From Trachythela sp. YZ-2020 (taxonomy: Eukaryota > Cnidaria > Anthozoa > Malacalcyonacea > Clavulariidae), in assembly GCA_016169945.1 (NCBI GenBank), contig JADLSH010000279.1, positions 2,728,001-2,792,000 of the forward strand: a stretch of 64,000 nt of DNA. Direction: 5' to 3'. Position 1 is the first letter of the stretch, and each line of letters opens with the position of its first letter. Under the pieces are notes generated by a model. It made no database searches. It worked only from the letters and a program-made list of their open reading frames with translations, and was not told where the DNA came from. Made by a program: the position numbers and the translations under genes. Shown here piece by piece: positions 1-13,300 of this stretch.

Positions 1-1557
1 CCGGTTCTTTTCAAGGTGACAGACTTGTAGCATTCAAAAGCTATCGGTTTAACGTTATCCCAATGTTTGAAATTTTGTAGTATCCAGTCAGGATACAAGT
101 CATTCACAGTTTGGTATCTAAAACCAAAATTTTAATATCTTGTGGATATCGGGATACTGATAATTTCGATAAATTTCAGAACCGCCTATCTGGCATGTTT
201 TCGCTTTCTTACAGGCAAAAAGGTTGCATGAAGCATTTCACCAAGCATTTATTATGAGCAAGAAAAAAGTTGAACAAAGTGGAGATAAAATATCAAAGTC
301 ATGACAAAGAATATGAAACCCTGTCCCTGGAGCACAGTACGACTGCATTCCTAGCAGAACATTGGAACTAGCTAGCTATAACCTATGGTCTGCATTTCTG
401 TGTTTTGCCCCACCCCAATTCTCAGACATGACGCTTGCTATATAGCACTGAAATTGGATACTGAATAGCAACAACTTACTATTAAAATAGTTAATAATGA
501 GAAATGTAGTTATTTCTATAAAAATAATTGCCATTGTGTTAAAAACTATATAAATATCGTCCATATCTCATTGTCTCTTAATTTAAGGGCCAACAGTCTA
601 CATAAAAAATATTATTTTCCAGTGGCGTAGGAAGCGGGGGGCGGAATATCTTTCGGCCCCCCCAAAAAAGAAAATAATTTTCATGAAAATGATGGAAACA
701 GCTTAGTTCCCTGAACAAGCTAACTAAAAGAGGTAGATAAGACTCTGAAACGGCCGTTTCCGGCGATCTGGGGGCTTCAAATTTCGCGGGGGGCAAGTTT
801 CATTGTGTGACATATGTGAAAATCTTGTCGCATGGACTGATTTTTGCCCCTGTGACTTGTTCCATGGAATCAAATTGATTTCATTTAGCATCGTGTGACT
901 ACAAGTGAAAAATGTCTCTCCTTGTGACCACAAATCTCTGTGACTACTTGTTGCATAGAAATGTCTCTCTGTGTGACATTTCTCAGGCGACAAGTCCCGC
1001 AATCAGTCCCTGCAACTTGTCACCTCGTATGACTGAACCTTTAGAATTGATTCACTACCACAAATAAGTGGACATAGAGTCTGTTAGTAAATTGTTATTG
1101 AAAATTGTATACAGCATAGTGCTCACATGTTAATTCATGTTCAAATGTAATGTTAACAGATTTTTTCTGAGGTAAACGTAACACATGCTCAAATAAGAAA
1201 CTACATTAATTGTGCAGAGTCTACCTTTTATAAGGAGGGTCTGCGCACAAGGTAATCTAACCTCATAGCCAACACTGAGCTTGCCAGCATCACACATACA
1301 ACACACGACACTAAAAATTTTGTTGGCCCCATTTACGTAAGATATGGACAAAGTCTGAGTACAGATTCAAAGATTGTGGATTGCATTTTAAAAAAAGTGC
1401 ATGAAAAACTAAAGTGATTTCTGACCCGGTTTCATGTAAACATGCTATACAATTTTTATCCTGTTCATATTTTGACATTATTATTATTCATATTTGAGAC
1501 CAGGAGGTCTCACGTAAATATTAGCGCCTTACAATATCTACCTACGATTGATCTTCA
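1..1557. other. Non-coding left flank
   Basis: I see no supportable gene here. Around 620-660 a sequence starting CCAGTGGCGTAGG followed by G-runs looks like one end of a hAT-type element. Between about 800 and 1030 there are repeated GTGAC / CTTGTCGC motifs on both strands, typical of a decayed inverted-repeat transposon. The last part is probably the 3' untranslated region of the CANT1 gene, which reads leftward and stops at 1558. Confidence 0.5.
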
Positions 1558-2739
1558 TTATAAAAATTCAATTCCTTCAAATTTATAGCTACCAGGAATT
1601 TTCTGTTCTCTCATCAATATTCTCCCATGCAAATCGAACGCCATGATATATGAAGCGATCTGTCCGCCCACTTCTTGCGTTTTTAACGCTACAATTTGTT
1701 GCTCCTTAGTTCCTGGAATAAACTTGAACGAGGAGAAACCATGGGTGACGTTAAGCGGACCGACAAAAGTTCTATCACAATCACCAAAATCCTCGCTGCA
1801 CGATAGAATCATATTGGTACCACGGCGCTCATCAGCCATGTCATCATACTTTAGCTTGCTAGCCCGACGCGGTAGGAAAAACCATTTTTTATTAACACTA
1901 CTCCAAACGGCAGACTCATGGATTAAATAGCCAGGTGGCTCAATCCCTGCCACTTTCAATAACTTTCTATAATTATCAACCCAACTAACATGTGTCATCG
2001 CACCACTTGGACCAATGATTTTGACATACTGTGGATTAAAATTCAAAATGTCACCAGTCTTGGTGGTCCACTCTTTACCGAGGCCACCGAAATAAAGTCG
2101 GCCATCTTTAACAGTGGACCATTCTCCTTTAAAACCTTTAGTTTCTCTGCCGTCACCATCAGCCATGATCACCCATGGCGACACATGTCGGTCAAAAATT
2201 TGATATACCACTCCAGTACGATCGTCTACGCTTAGAATCTTACCGTCGAAGCAAACGAGCTCAGACAACTCCATACCGCGGCCACCTTGAGCTAATGAGG
2301 ATGTAAACACTACATTTTCATCATCCCAGACTATGCTGATTTTATTATCAGCTGCATTAACCCCACCATTTAAAACTAATTTGCCACGTTTGAAATAACT
2401 AACCCATGTAAATAATTTATTTGGATGTTTGGAATTCTTATCTAAATCTGAAATTATTCCAATACGATAAGAAAGTGTCCCTTCTTTTGTTTTTATAGGC
2501 TTCGTAATGGGACAAGAGCGTTCTACTGTAGTCTTAACTCCACTGCCAAGCGTGTTTATCGAGTTAATACCTCCAAAATTCACATGTAATGCATAAACAA
2601 CATAAAACAAAGTTGTTATCAAAACACCACACAAAACGCAAACCTTCGACTTTTTTTCCATGGGCATCCGTCGGATTTTGTTCTTTAATGATATTCCACT
2701 TTCAGGTGAGTAATTAGGCTTGGAAAACTTATTGTACAT
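1558..2739 (-). CDS. CANT1: Soluble calcium-activated nucleotidase 1 (apyrase)
   Basis: Single uninterrupted frame of 393 residues, close to the roughly 400 of vertebrate CANT1. The ATG at 2739 is followed by a short basic tail and one hydrophobic segment (about residues 33-53), as expected for a type II signal anchor in ER/Golgi. The rest matches the apyrase five-bladed propeller family: GRGMELSELV with a following DDRTG, WVIMADGDG, KGFKGEWSTVKDG, LYFGGLGKEWTT, HVSWVDNY, HESAVWS, FLPRRAS and DERRGTN are visible in order. The family hydrolyses UDP, GDP and other nucleoside diphosphates with Ca2+ and supports glycosylation and proteoglycan synthesis by removing UDP in the Golgi. The gene is intronless here. 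Downstream on the other strand lie two tRNA genes. The family call is very secure; enzyme activity is inferred. Confidence 0.96.
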   Translation of the reverse strand: MYNKFSKPNYSPESGISLKNKIRRMPMEKKSKVCVLCGVLITTLFYVVYALHVNFGGINSINTLGSGVKTTVERSCPITKPIKTKEGTLSYRIGIISDLDKNSKHPNKLFTWVSYFKRGKLVLNGGVNAADNKISIVWDDENVVFTSSLAQGGRGMELSELVCFDGKILSVDDRTGVVYQIFDRHVSPWVIMADGDGRETKGFKGEWSTVKDGRLYFGGLGKEWTTKTGDILNFNPQYVKIIGPSGAMTHVSWVDNYRKLLKVAGIEPPGYLIHESAVWSSVNKKWFFLPRRASKLKYDDMADERRGTNMILSCSEDFGDCDRTFVGPLNVTHGFSSFKFIPGTKEQQIVALKTQEVGGQIASYIMAFDLHGRILMREQKIPGSYKFEGIEFL

Positions 2740-2981
2740 TGCCTTTTATGAAAGGCAACAAAACATTTCTATATAAATTCATTCCAGAATTGACAAGCTT
2801 CGCCCCCGGCAACATGAATTCGTGGCAAAATGGAATGTAAAGAAAATATAATCGAATTCCCCCCCCAGTAAAACATCATTCTACGCACAAATTGCTGTCT
2901 CAACAGGGGGGGTTCCAGCAGAAGTGTTTCACCATATGCGTGTGCTTTATAACTCAATATTAACATTACTTATATGTTGAC

Positions 2982-2997
2982 GGGGGATTAGCTCAAA

Positions 2998-3029
<32 letters not shown>

Positions 3030-3054
3030 GCGGGATCGATGCCCGCATCCTCCA
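2982..3054 (+). tRNA. tRNA-Ala (anticodon TGC), copy 1
   Basis: A 73-nt cloverleaf: acceptor stem GGGGGAT pairs with ATCCTCC, discriminator A, D arm with TAGCTCAAATGG, anticodon stem CGCGC/GCGCG around loop TTTGCAT (anticodon TGC), and T arm with GGGATCGATGCCC. Box A and box B promoters are intact. A TTTT pol III terminator follows at 3059-3062. CCA is not encoded, as usual in eukaryotes. Confidence 0.96.
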
Positions 3055-3453
3055 AAACTTTTATTTATCATTTTTTCTCCCAAATTTAAACTCAATTTGG
3101 TAACTATACTGCCTCACTTTTAATATTCTAAAAATTAAGCGCATACAATTTCCCAATTTTCATATCCAAGGGCTTAGCCTGCGAATAGGCGTAATATAAT
3201 TTATTCAAATTTATAACACCTCTAGTTCCTTGTAGTTCGCATGGCGATAAAATGAATAAATACTCAAAAATATCATTTGTTTTGTGAAATACACCCTGAA
3301 TACACCACACTTAATACTGATCTCATAATAAATAAGCTTGCCAAATAAATAATAAACATGGGCTTTCCCACAAAAAAATATTATGTATTCATAATCAATA
3401 ATTTATTCAACATCAGTGATGCACACGTGTTTTAATGGCAATAAAATATGAAT

Positions 3454-3469
3454 GGGGGATTAGCTCAAA

Positions 3470-3501
<32 letters not shown>

Positions 3502-3526
3502 GCGGGATCGATGCCCGCATCCTCCA
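3454..3526 (+). tRNA. tRNA-Ala (anticodon TGC), copy 2
   Basis: Identical over all 73 nt to the copy 472 bp upstream, with the same TGC anticodon loop and acceptor stem, and its own TTTT terminator at 3531-3534. Flanking sequence differs apart from a few bases, so the duplication is old or only the tRNA has been kept identical. Confidence 0.96.
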
Positions 3527-6500
3527 AAGCTTTTGTTTTCGTTTTTCTATTTTTTTCAATTTAAATTCCCCCTATTACTATTTTTCTCCATAACCCTTAC
3601 ATTTGTACTCATATAAAACGCAACATATATATATTCGAGTAGAACGTCGTACCAAGGCATATTTTAACATATATAAAAATACTGGCCCCCCCCCCAGCTC
3701 CTCTTGATGGCCCCCCACAACACAAAATTGGCTCCTGGGCCTGCCCTTTATATATATATCTGAGCAAATAAGAATTCGTTTTCTTTAAAAAAAAAAAAAC
3801 AATATTAAAGAACGTCGTACCCAGGGACAGAAACTAAACACGGTCCTAGCCTACGATTGGGCACATATTTGTGCGGGCAGAATTTCAACAAACTTACTTT
3901 GTCCGAGCTCTGACTCGACTTGTCCGCTCCCTCACTGCACCCTGTTCTCCGTGTTTCATCTATACATTTACCCCTCCCTTTTTCAAGAGACATCCCTTTT
4001 GCGATAATTTATTAGTTTTCTGCAGTGGTACCACCATTTCAACGGGGGGCACTTGGCATACGAGATGGTAGTTTTGGCAAAAGCTGTAGGTCTCTTTCAT
4101 CAGCCCCTTTGTTGGTTCCCGAGCAGGATGGGTGATGCGGTAATCTGAGGGAGTCTAATGCTGATAACCAGCAACCAAGGCTTGAGAATGTCCTCCAGCA
4201 TGGCAGCCAGGAAATCTTTTTGACCTCACAGGAAATTTTTAGGAAAAGCAAGAAATGAGGTTTGACAAATTTATAAATTTCAACGTCGTTACCATATTCA
4301 GACTTTCATGCAGTATATTAATATCCTGCAAGCTGTTGTTTAATTGCTAAATATTTGTGTGGCATTTTTTGTTTCATATAATAGTTTATATTTTAAGTAT
4401 TTTTTGGAACCCCGTTATTGGAGAACTATCTCTGTGTGGAAATTCCAGCCATTTGTAACTACTTTATATATAAAATCATGTACACCTATTGCAATGGAAA
4501 ACTTGTAAAATAAAATAAAATAAACATTCAATGTGGCGTAATCCAAAGTGATACAAGAGGCATGTTAAAATAGTAAAATACAATAAGAAATTATAAGAAA
4601 AAACCCGCGTTTCATGTTTTGGAATGCTTTTGTGTCACCATAGGCCATAGCCTGGCATTTTCTGGGGTGGAGAACACGCCCATAAGTATATATCCATCAA
4701 ACAACACCAAGACACAATTCACATTTTAATATAAATCACAAAAACTATTTAACATTATACCAAGCCAAGTTTTACTTTGTAAACATGATTAAATATACTA
4801 ATATAGAATAGCTAAACAAATAGTTTGACTCTGACCAGTTAATGCAAACGACCCCAATTACAGATTAAAGCTGATAACACTAACCTATATAGACTACAGT
4901 TATATATCACGAGCATTCTAAGATCTTTATAGCTTTGTAGGAATGAAACCAACAAGATAACAGGACCACAAATTGAAGCAATGTCATCTCTACACTTCCT
5001 CACGGGGTCTTTCTGGTACACTAAATGGAAAACAAATATCTGGTGTTAGTCGTTTTTGAATGGCACAAAACTTACGTAACAGTTTATTCATTTATTCGTT
5101 CAAGTGTACCTTAACCTTTTTACCATATGGGCGAGGTTGTTCAAAATGTTGACAAGCCTAATTGCCTGTAAATACGATCCCCGTTGCCGAGAAGTCTAGG
5201 CTAGTAAAATTGTTTAGATGTATTGAAATACGTCATAAGTATTGTAGAAAAGTGAAACGAAGTTAAAAGAATCCACCAGATTTCGATAGAAAAAGCTTGT
5301 TGCTAACCAACATTCACAGCATTGGACAAACTAGGGATGCCTAGTCACTATTGTTCCAGCTTACAGAAGCATCGATCTATTTAGCTATGAAATCGAGCGC
5401 ATTCTTAACCAATTTTGAATCATATATTGCTTCATTCTTCCCTGTTCTTCGTTGCCTTTACCAATCTCTTGACTAGATTTGTGCCTTCCTCAATTACAGT
5501 TCATCCAGCTATAAATTCGGTGTTCGACTATGCACGTATTTCCTTGAAACAGGCTCACCAAACCCCAATTCAGGTACGATGTCGTCTTTACTCCCTTCTC
5601 CAGAAAAGCCCAATGGTTGTATTTGTTCTATTCTATTCTTCATTAGACTGGAACAATGGAAACTAGGCATGTAAGTTATCCAAAGTTTTCAATTGGGTTC
5701 CAACGTACAGTGTAATTATACCAACGTTACGGCTAATGTGGTAAACTTCGAAAGTGTGAACATTAATAATATTGATGCTATTCCTAGGCGCCGATGTATT
5801 CGGACTTGTATCTGTAATTTGTCGTAATATATAAAGAAAGCTTTGAATAGTTCTTGTAATGTTTAATGTTTAACTTAGGAATTTTTGGAAAATGATATCA
5901 GCAGTTTGGCGGTTTTCCACTAGCGAATTTTGTCGTGGGATCTGACAACTTTTTTGTCTTTAATATAGCATTCGGCTGGAAAAAATTAGATATCTGATCA
6001 ATTATTTTCAATTGTATTTTAACAAAAGGAATGTCGTTTCGCGTAAAGAAATGGCCCTTTGTATAAATGTTAAATTCAGTTAAAACAATGAGTGACTGGA
6101 TGGCATGGAGAACAGTGGGATTTTCAAAACAATGAAAAGACAATGAAACATTCCGATCACTGGTTGTGACTGGATGGCACTAATTGTCATTTCGCGTCAA
6201 GAAATTCGCTAGTGGAATTCGCTGTCAATTTTGAACAACCCAAACCCTAGAAATAAAAAAAATATTTTAATAGTTCGCCTCTATTTATATAGATATATCC
6301 CTATTTGAACAAATAAATGGGGTATCGCTAAAACCAGTAGCTAGAGTTATCTGATATGTTATATTGGAAAAGATCAATAGCTTCGCAAGTCCTGTACCAT
6401 CGATATTAATAAACTATGATACCTGAGTATTCCATTGACTTGAATAAATACTCTTGGTTTTAAATTGCTGTTTGATATGAAATTAAACATTGCAGGATTA

Positions 6501-7271
6501 CTACAAAGCCAGCTATAACCTTTAAACACGTTATCATAAAATAATATTACAGAAATTATGGTATGAATTATAATTATAGTATAAGTTTTGGGAGCTTATA
6601 ATCCAAATTGCATTTTCAGTTTTAACTACATTTTCGACATGGTATTAATATGTTTCTACTAATTTCCTAGAGGAAAAAATATAAATATATTTTGGGGAGC
6701 ATAAAAGGCGACAATGGTGACTGTAAAAATTCATTCTAAATGACAAAATGTTTGCTTATATTATCATATAGTGACGATTCAGATCTTTAAAAAATAGAAA
6801 TTTACCTATTGTAAATATGATAAAATTAAATGTGTAAAGCACAGTACTCAAGTGCTTTCTCGTTCGTTTTGTTGTCATGAATTAAAGAGCATAGAAAGTT
6901 GTAGATATAAAATAGAGCTCTTATATGTAAACATTATATTGCCTAAAACATTAAACACCAAAATAGTGTTAGAAAATTTGTACCTCTCGGAGAACAAACT
7001 GCTGAAACTGGTATTCGATGTTTCTCCATTTGAAAGCCAGCATCTTCTATCCCAGATTTGAATACATTTACCTCCGAAGATGGCAAGTTACACTGTATTG
7101 CCATAGACATGTCAGTATAGTATTACATGTCATCACTAGTTAATACTGGTAAGTCAATAAAGGACACATTTTAGACGGAACTTCCCTATAATTTAGTTTC
7201 AATTTTATTGCCAAGTCTTTCATGACTTCAATGATTTAAGAAATGTGATAAAGTAATACCTGCACCTTCTG
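3527..7271. other. Repeat-rich intergenic spacer
   Basis: No coding region can be supported. It holds C-run and AT-rich decayed repeats (3640-3830, where an ACGTCGTACC motif occurs twice) and an inverted-repeat remnant at about 5300-5703. The remnant's right end (AACTAGGCATG, TTATCCAAAG, CAATTGGGT) matches the better-preserved element at 20513-20744. The small open frames here lack codon structure or homology that I recognise. Confidence 0.5.
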
Positions 7272-7289
7272 TTTATTGAGTGATTTATT
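7272..7289 (-). other. Polyadenylation signals of LUC7L3
   Basis: Two AATAAA hexamers on the minus strand (7272-7277 and 7284-7289) lie about 70-85 bases after the LUC7L3 stop codon. This is a fitting place for 3' end formation and supports 7358 as the true end of the gene. Confidence 0.6.
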
Positions 7290-7357
7290 TGCCAAGAGCA
7301 GACCGGACCCCACCAGACTTGTTCAACTTTGTGTTGGCTACAAGGCTAAACAACAAC

Positions 7358-10300
7358 TTACCTCGTATCATCTTGACTACCTTGCGGGATTTCTTTCTCC
7401 GCTGAATCTTCCACCATTTTCGAGGTACTTTCTCCCACCATTTTTTCATCTTTCGAAGAACTTATTTCTTGGCCCTGTATTTCATTACCTTCATTCTTTT
7501 CTTCCTTGGACTCATCTCGTCGGCGACTCTCGTCACTCTCTCGGCGACTCTCGTCATCTCGTCGGCGACTCTCGCCACTGTCTCGACGGCTGTCGTCATC
7601 ACGTCGACGACTCTCGTCTTTTTCTCGGCTACGACTTCGTTCATCATCGCGGTTGCTTCGTTTCCGATCACGATCCCGACTTCGGCTCCGATCTCGTCGG
7701 CGAGCTCTACCCTGATGCCGGTCACGATCCCTATCCCGTCTATCGCGGTCACGATCTCTCCTACCACGGTTTTGGCGATCAGCTTCACGGTCTTGGCGAT
7801 CACCGTGACGACCTCGGCGATCACCGTCACGATCTCGGGGATCGCCGCCACGATCTCGGGGATCGCCGTCGCGATCTCGGTCCTTGTCTGAACGTCTATC
7901 TTTATCCTCTGGACGTCTATCTTTATCCTCTGGACGTCTATCTTTATCCTCTGGACGTCCGTCTTTAACTTCTGAACTCTTGTCCTTCTCGCCTTCAGCA
8001 GGACCTTTAGGACTGGGCTTCTTCAGCCATGGACGGTTCTTAACATAAACACATTTTTTTAGAATTCGTAGATCGGACACCATACCACAGAGTAGAGATC
8101 ATACAGAGGTGTAACGGGTGTACCCACTTATGCTTCAGACGCTTGCCGAGCATGAGCATTAAAGTGCACGATTCAGATGGCTGCTCGCTTTTAACTGCAG
8201 TTTACCTTTTAGAAGTGCGTAAAAATGCGAAAGACCTTAAGATTGTGAAACTTTAAAGAGCCGAAAATGTTGGGAACTTGGGGAATGTTGGGAACTTGGA
8301 ATGGGGGGAACTTGCCGAGCATGCGCAGTTGATCATTTTTTGCCAGGCCGCCTGAAATCAGGTGGGTACACGAAAACGTAAGTCTCCCAAGTGTTTACGA
8401 CGGCCCGTTCCACCTCTGTATGATCTCTACTCTGTGACCATACTTAATAAACTAAACTAATTTTATGTATACTATAATAATAATAATAATAATAGAATTT
8501 TATTACCACATTTGGCAAATAATTACAGTGGTATTAGTATAGGAAATAGCACGGTTCGAGAAGTATTACTCTCGGTTTCAGTTTGCTTTTCAAAACGCGA
8601 TTCTAATTACTACAATGTCTAATGTCAATTTGTAATTCGGAACGTACTTTGGAACCTAGGTTGCAAATTTGGAACATTTGTTGTGTAATTTCATTGGAAG
8701 TTGGCTAATTAGTAAACAACGTTACGTAATTTTGAACTAATATTAGAATCGCGTTTTGAAAAGCAAACTGAAACCGAGAGTAAAATTATACAGTAATTTT
8801 CCTTCCAGCACTTTCTTATTATTTACATCTTTATTTATAGTGTTCTTGTATATAGTATTGGTTTTTATGTTTGAAATCCCAGTTGTATTATCAACCCTGT
8901 GTATATTTTCATGGACGGTTCTACGAGTTCTCAACTTTTCCGTCCCTTATTGATCCAGTGTTATATACTACAGAAGGAAACTAAACTAACTCTATTTGTA
9001 CTGAATACTGTAGCTCGATCAGTTCTTCCTGTAAGGGACATCCTTAATCGTCTGGAATTTAATGAAATTTGCTTAAATAGTGGAATATCAACGCTTTCGC
9101 GGTCGTAAAATCATTGCTACAGCTTTGTTACGCAGTTAATCAGCAATCATTCAAAGTCTTTTAAAAATTATTGGGGTATGGCCTATGGGCGGTTGCCACT
9201 AACACATCGTGAAAACATCATTTGTACACACCACTTCCCTCCCTCCTCCCAGAAAACATGCTATATTTATACCCTTATAGTTGACTGTGTGCTGTGTCTG
9301 AAAATACAATAAGAACTTCGACGTTTCGAGCGAGGGTCCTTCAACTGGAAGTTAGTCTGGAAGTCAGTTTGACTAACTTCCAGACGAAGGGCCTTCGCTC
9401 GAAACGTCGAAGTTCTTATTGTATTTTTCAGGTAGTTTTACACAACAGTCAACCGCCGTATATTTGCTACACTCTACCCACACTGGCACCGCACGTTCGA
9501 GATATACTCCATACTATCTACCTTAAGTTCTTCCACAGCAGCTTTAATCTGTGCGTATCCTTTGTGCTGTTTTCCTTGCAAATGATCATCAACACGAATC
9601 TGAGCATCACCAATGATAAGAAATGCTCCACAAACCTCACAAACCTCCATCAACTTTTCTTGACCATTGAAACTTGGGTCTTTGACCTGTATTTCAAAAT
9701 GTACATCGTAAAAATAAGGTACCTGATTCCCTTATGTTGGTCCTTAACATGCAGAATGGAAGTCTGGATATGAAATAATATACCAGAAATAATACATAGA
9801 ATTCATACTCAAATCATAAATCGTTCGTGGCTTTAGATTTACTCAATTTGGAAACACCATCTATTTGCACAGGATTGCACATGACTGGACAATGTCAATC
9901 ACAGTGCCTCATAGGAGTAGCCTGCGTGGCAGACGGTCCCGCGGCGGAACACCCTTTTTGCTACATAGGACAACAAAATCAGGGTTCGTGCAAGTTCACA
10001 ACAAGAAGATTTAAGGACTTTTCAAGGACTATTCAAGCACTAAAATGAAAATTTTCAAGGACTTTTTATTGTCTTGCAAACAAAACACAATCCAAATATA
10101 AGAAAAAATATAGTGGACTCTGATAAAATGATGGCGGCTGAACGATAACCATGGTAAAAGAATGGAAGACAAGCGACTTTCTTACAGTATTTACTAGATA
10201 AAATTTATTTGCTGTTTGTAATGCGGAACACAGTGCGTGACAAAAAACAAACAATGTTTTTTTTTTACATTTGTGAAAAGCTATGCTTCAAAGTTCGAAC

Positions 10301-13300
10301 GTAGCTTTTTAAACGTAAACAAACCTGCAAAACGGTTCACGCTTCAACATGATTGTAAGCATATTCAATCCACAAATAGAGTAATTATTTACAATTTTAT
10401 ACACTCTATGAACAGTATGAAAAGAAAATAATCAAAATATACAGTCTACACACATGCACAATCAAAGCAGGTTAACTTAACCCTGGGTTAGTGGTAACTT
10501 TTATACAAGTTTCCCGACATCGGTTATATTAATATGAATACTTTTTTCTATCAACCTTGCACTGCACGATCGAAGTTTTTGTTTATAAAGTTTTGAAATA
10601 AACAAACATGCAGAAGTATACAAACCAGAACAGCAGATTGAAATTTAACCCAGGGTTAGCGTTAACCGGCTTTTGAACAACCGGCCCCTGGTGAACACCG
10701 ACAAGATCCGGTTCCTGGTGGAACTTAAAATATTGGTTCTGTTGCACCCCTAATTTTAAGCAATAATAAAAATTTCTACCTTTGATGTAAGAAGATCGCG
10801 CTCTTCCTTCAACTGATCCACTAACTTCATGACTCCTTGAGCTTCTTCCACTTCGCCTTCGCAACCAAGTTTTTCAGCCTAAAATGGTCAATGTTCAGAT
10901 CAACAATTGTTATTGGCCAAAAAATTTGACGAAACAATTGGAAGTAACCTCTGTAAATTATACATTACCTGTTCGACAAGTGAATTCACTTTTTCTGTAA
11001 GTTGAGCCTCCTTCTCTCTCTCACTGTCAGTGTTCAACTTTCCCAATTGTTTTTCCTGAAACGTTTTGAAACAACTTTTAAAAAAAGACTCAGAAAACAA
11101 GTCAACCACAGCAGACTTTTCTGGGGACTTCAGTCGAGTCAATCCAAGTTAGAAACATCACTCGACTTACAGTCAATTTCAACTAACTTTTCACTAAAAT
11201 GTTCCGAACTTCGGAAATTTGTTGCGAAGTTCAAAAGTTCATAATGAAATTCAGAACCGGTTTGCAACCTGAGCATTTGATTGGCTGCTTTTTCTCTAGT
11301 AACGAATCAGAGGCTTTGTTTACAAACTTGCTTGTGAATTGGATTATGAACTTCGCAATGAATATGTGAACTTTGCAATGAATATGCGATTCATTAAATT
11401 ATGAAAAAGTTTTGAAATACTGTTTTCTTGCATTGGTAAAATACATGGCGCTCGAAATCAATTGTCAGATGCTCATAATTCAGCGTGTTTTCGACAAAAA
11501 GGCATCATGTATGCAATAGCTAAAGCAAACGGCAGCTAAAAACTCTGGAAGTCTTCAAGAAATAATACAAAGTTTATAAATTGTCTATTAAAAAGTAGCC
11601 GTTTAAATTCAAAAGTGACCGTCCATAGGACGGTTGGGGACGACTGCCTGACTAAATGCCTGTTTGAGTCACAACAATGTGCAAATTCCACACTGTTAAT
11701 TTGAACCCTGCATTGACTTGATTCAACTTAATCAGTTAACAAAATGACTGAACTCATGACGAGCAACAACTCTCAGAACAAACGCATACTTTCATGAGTT
11801 CTTGTGTAGTTGTCAGTCGAGAATGACCACGTCTTATTCTACGATCAACGTCAGATAACAGTGACTGTAAATAACGCAGGAAGTCCTCTTCATATCCCAT
11901 TGTGCCAAACCTTCTGGAAGACTTGTATCTAAACATGATTAAAACATAAATTCAAGGCTTATGAAAATAACGTTCACTGAGAATCACATAGACAAAACTG
12001 AGTTGCATCTGGACACATGTTTCATGCACAAACATACTTCTCTTTGACGATGACCCCAACCACAACTCTAAATGTTTGTGCACAAAACATAACAATATAA
12101 CCCAAAATATGTTGCAACCATCATTATTAGGGTTTACAAATTTCCTTAAAATTGTATATGGAAATTTATATGAAGTTTAATTTTGAAAGTGGAAGTGCTG
12201 CTTGCAACAATAAAGCAGGCTTCAAATGTTGTTTTTCACCATTTGTTTTAACTGTCTTAAATTTCTTTCTTTGTTTCATAAGTAATTTCAAAGGAATGAC
12301 ACCTATTTTTTCTTATTCTGGCTTTGTGTGTGCTATAAATCGTAACTTCAGATTTTTGTGGGCATGTGTGGGTACACGATGCCATGGCCCCAGAGGAACA
12401 CTATACACACTAACAAACAGATAAATCACTTACTCCTCTCGCAACTTGTCATCATGCAGTTTTTCACAAAATCCTAAAAACATACAACAAAGTATGGTGA
12501 GATGCTACTTTGCATTGGCATACATACCCTGGGTTCAAATTAGAGAATAAAAATATCAGGAAGAAAAATCAAATTTAAAAAGGAAATTTTGATTTGGAAA
12601 AACTGCTTGTGGTTATGCTGTAGCTCTGACATGACACGCACAAAACTGTGAACCTACTTACCACTATGGTGGATGACCCTTTACATGGAATCCACCATGG
12701 GAGCGGATATTTAATAAGCTTACACCAAATTGGCAAGTTGTAGTGTGCCGGCAAAATTTTAATCCCCATGGTGGAAAGTTCGCATTTCTTTAAATACACC
12801 AAAATGTCATTACGCAGAAGGCTGCCAACCCCCCAAAGGCAACTACCATAATAACACTGTGATTACGATCCATTGTGAATATACAATTACTTGAGTACGA
12901 TAAAAAATTGGCGTAAAGCAACAAACTACGCTTTGCCAGTAAACTTCCACCAAGAATTAAGTTCAACATGCCAACTTTCCACCATAGATTAATCCCATTG
13001 ACACAGTCTTTTTGACCATGTTTATGCACTAGTCAATTGAGACCCTGGGCCCCTGATCCCCGGGAGTATGCGGGGATTTTAACATTTCTCGAGTGTTAAA
13101 ACCCTGGCCTTAAAATGTTGTCCAGTTGCTAAAATGCCCAGCTTGTTATGTCAATCGTATAGCTTTCCAAAATCTAGCTTTTCATCTAGACGCCTGATCA
13201 GTCATTTCTGATATAAAAACATGCTGTTACAGAAAGCTATCAAAGAAGAAAGTCTGGTGAATATGTGTCAGTTTATTAAATCTAAGGCTCTATGAGAGTT

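Noticed and set aside
7276..7968. Plus-strand Arg/Ser- and Asp/His-rich frames
   Set aside because: Antisense of the LUC7L3 exon 8, whose simple composition opens several frames.
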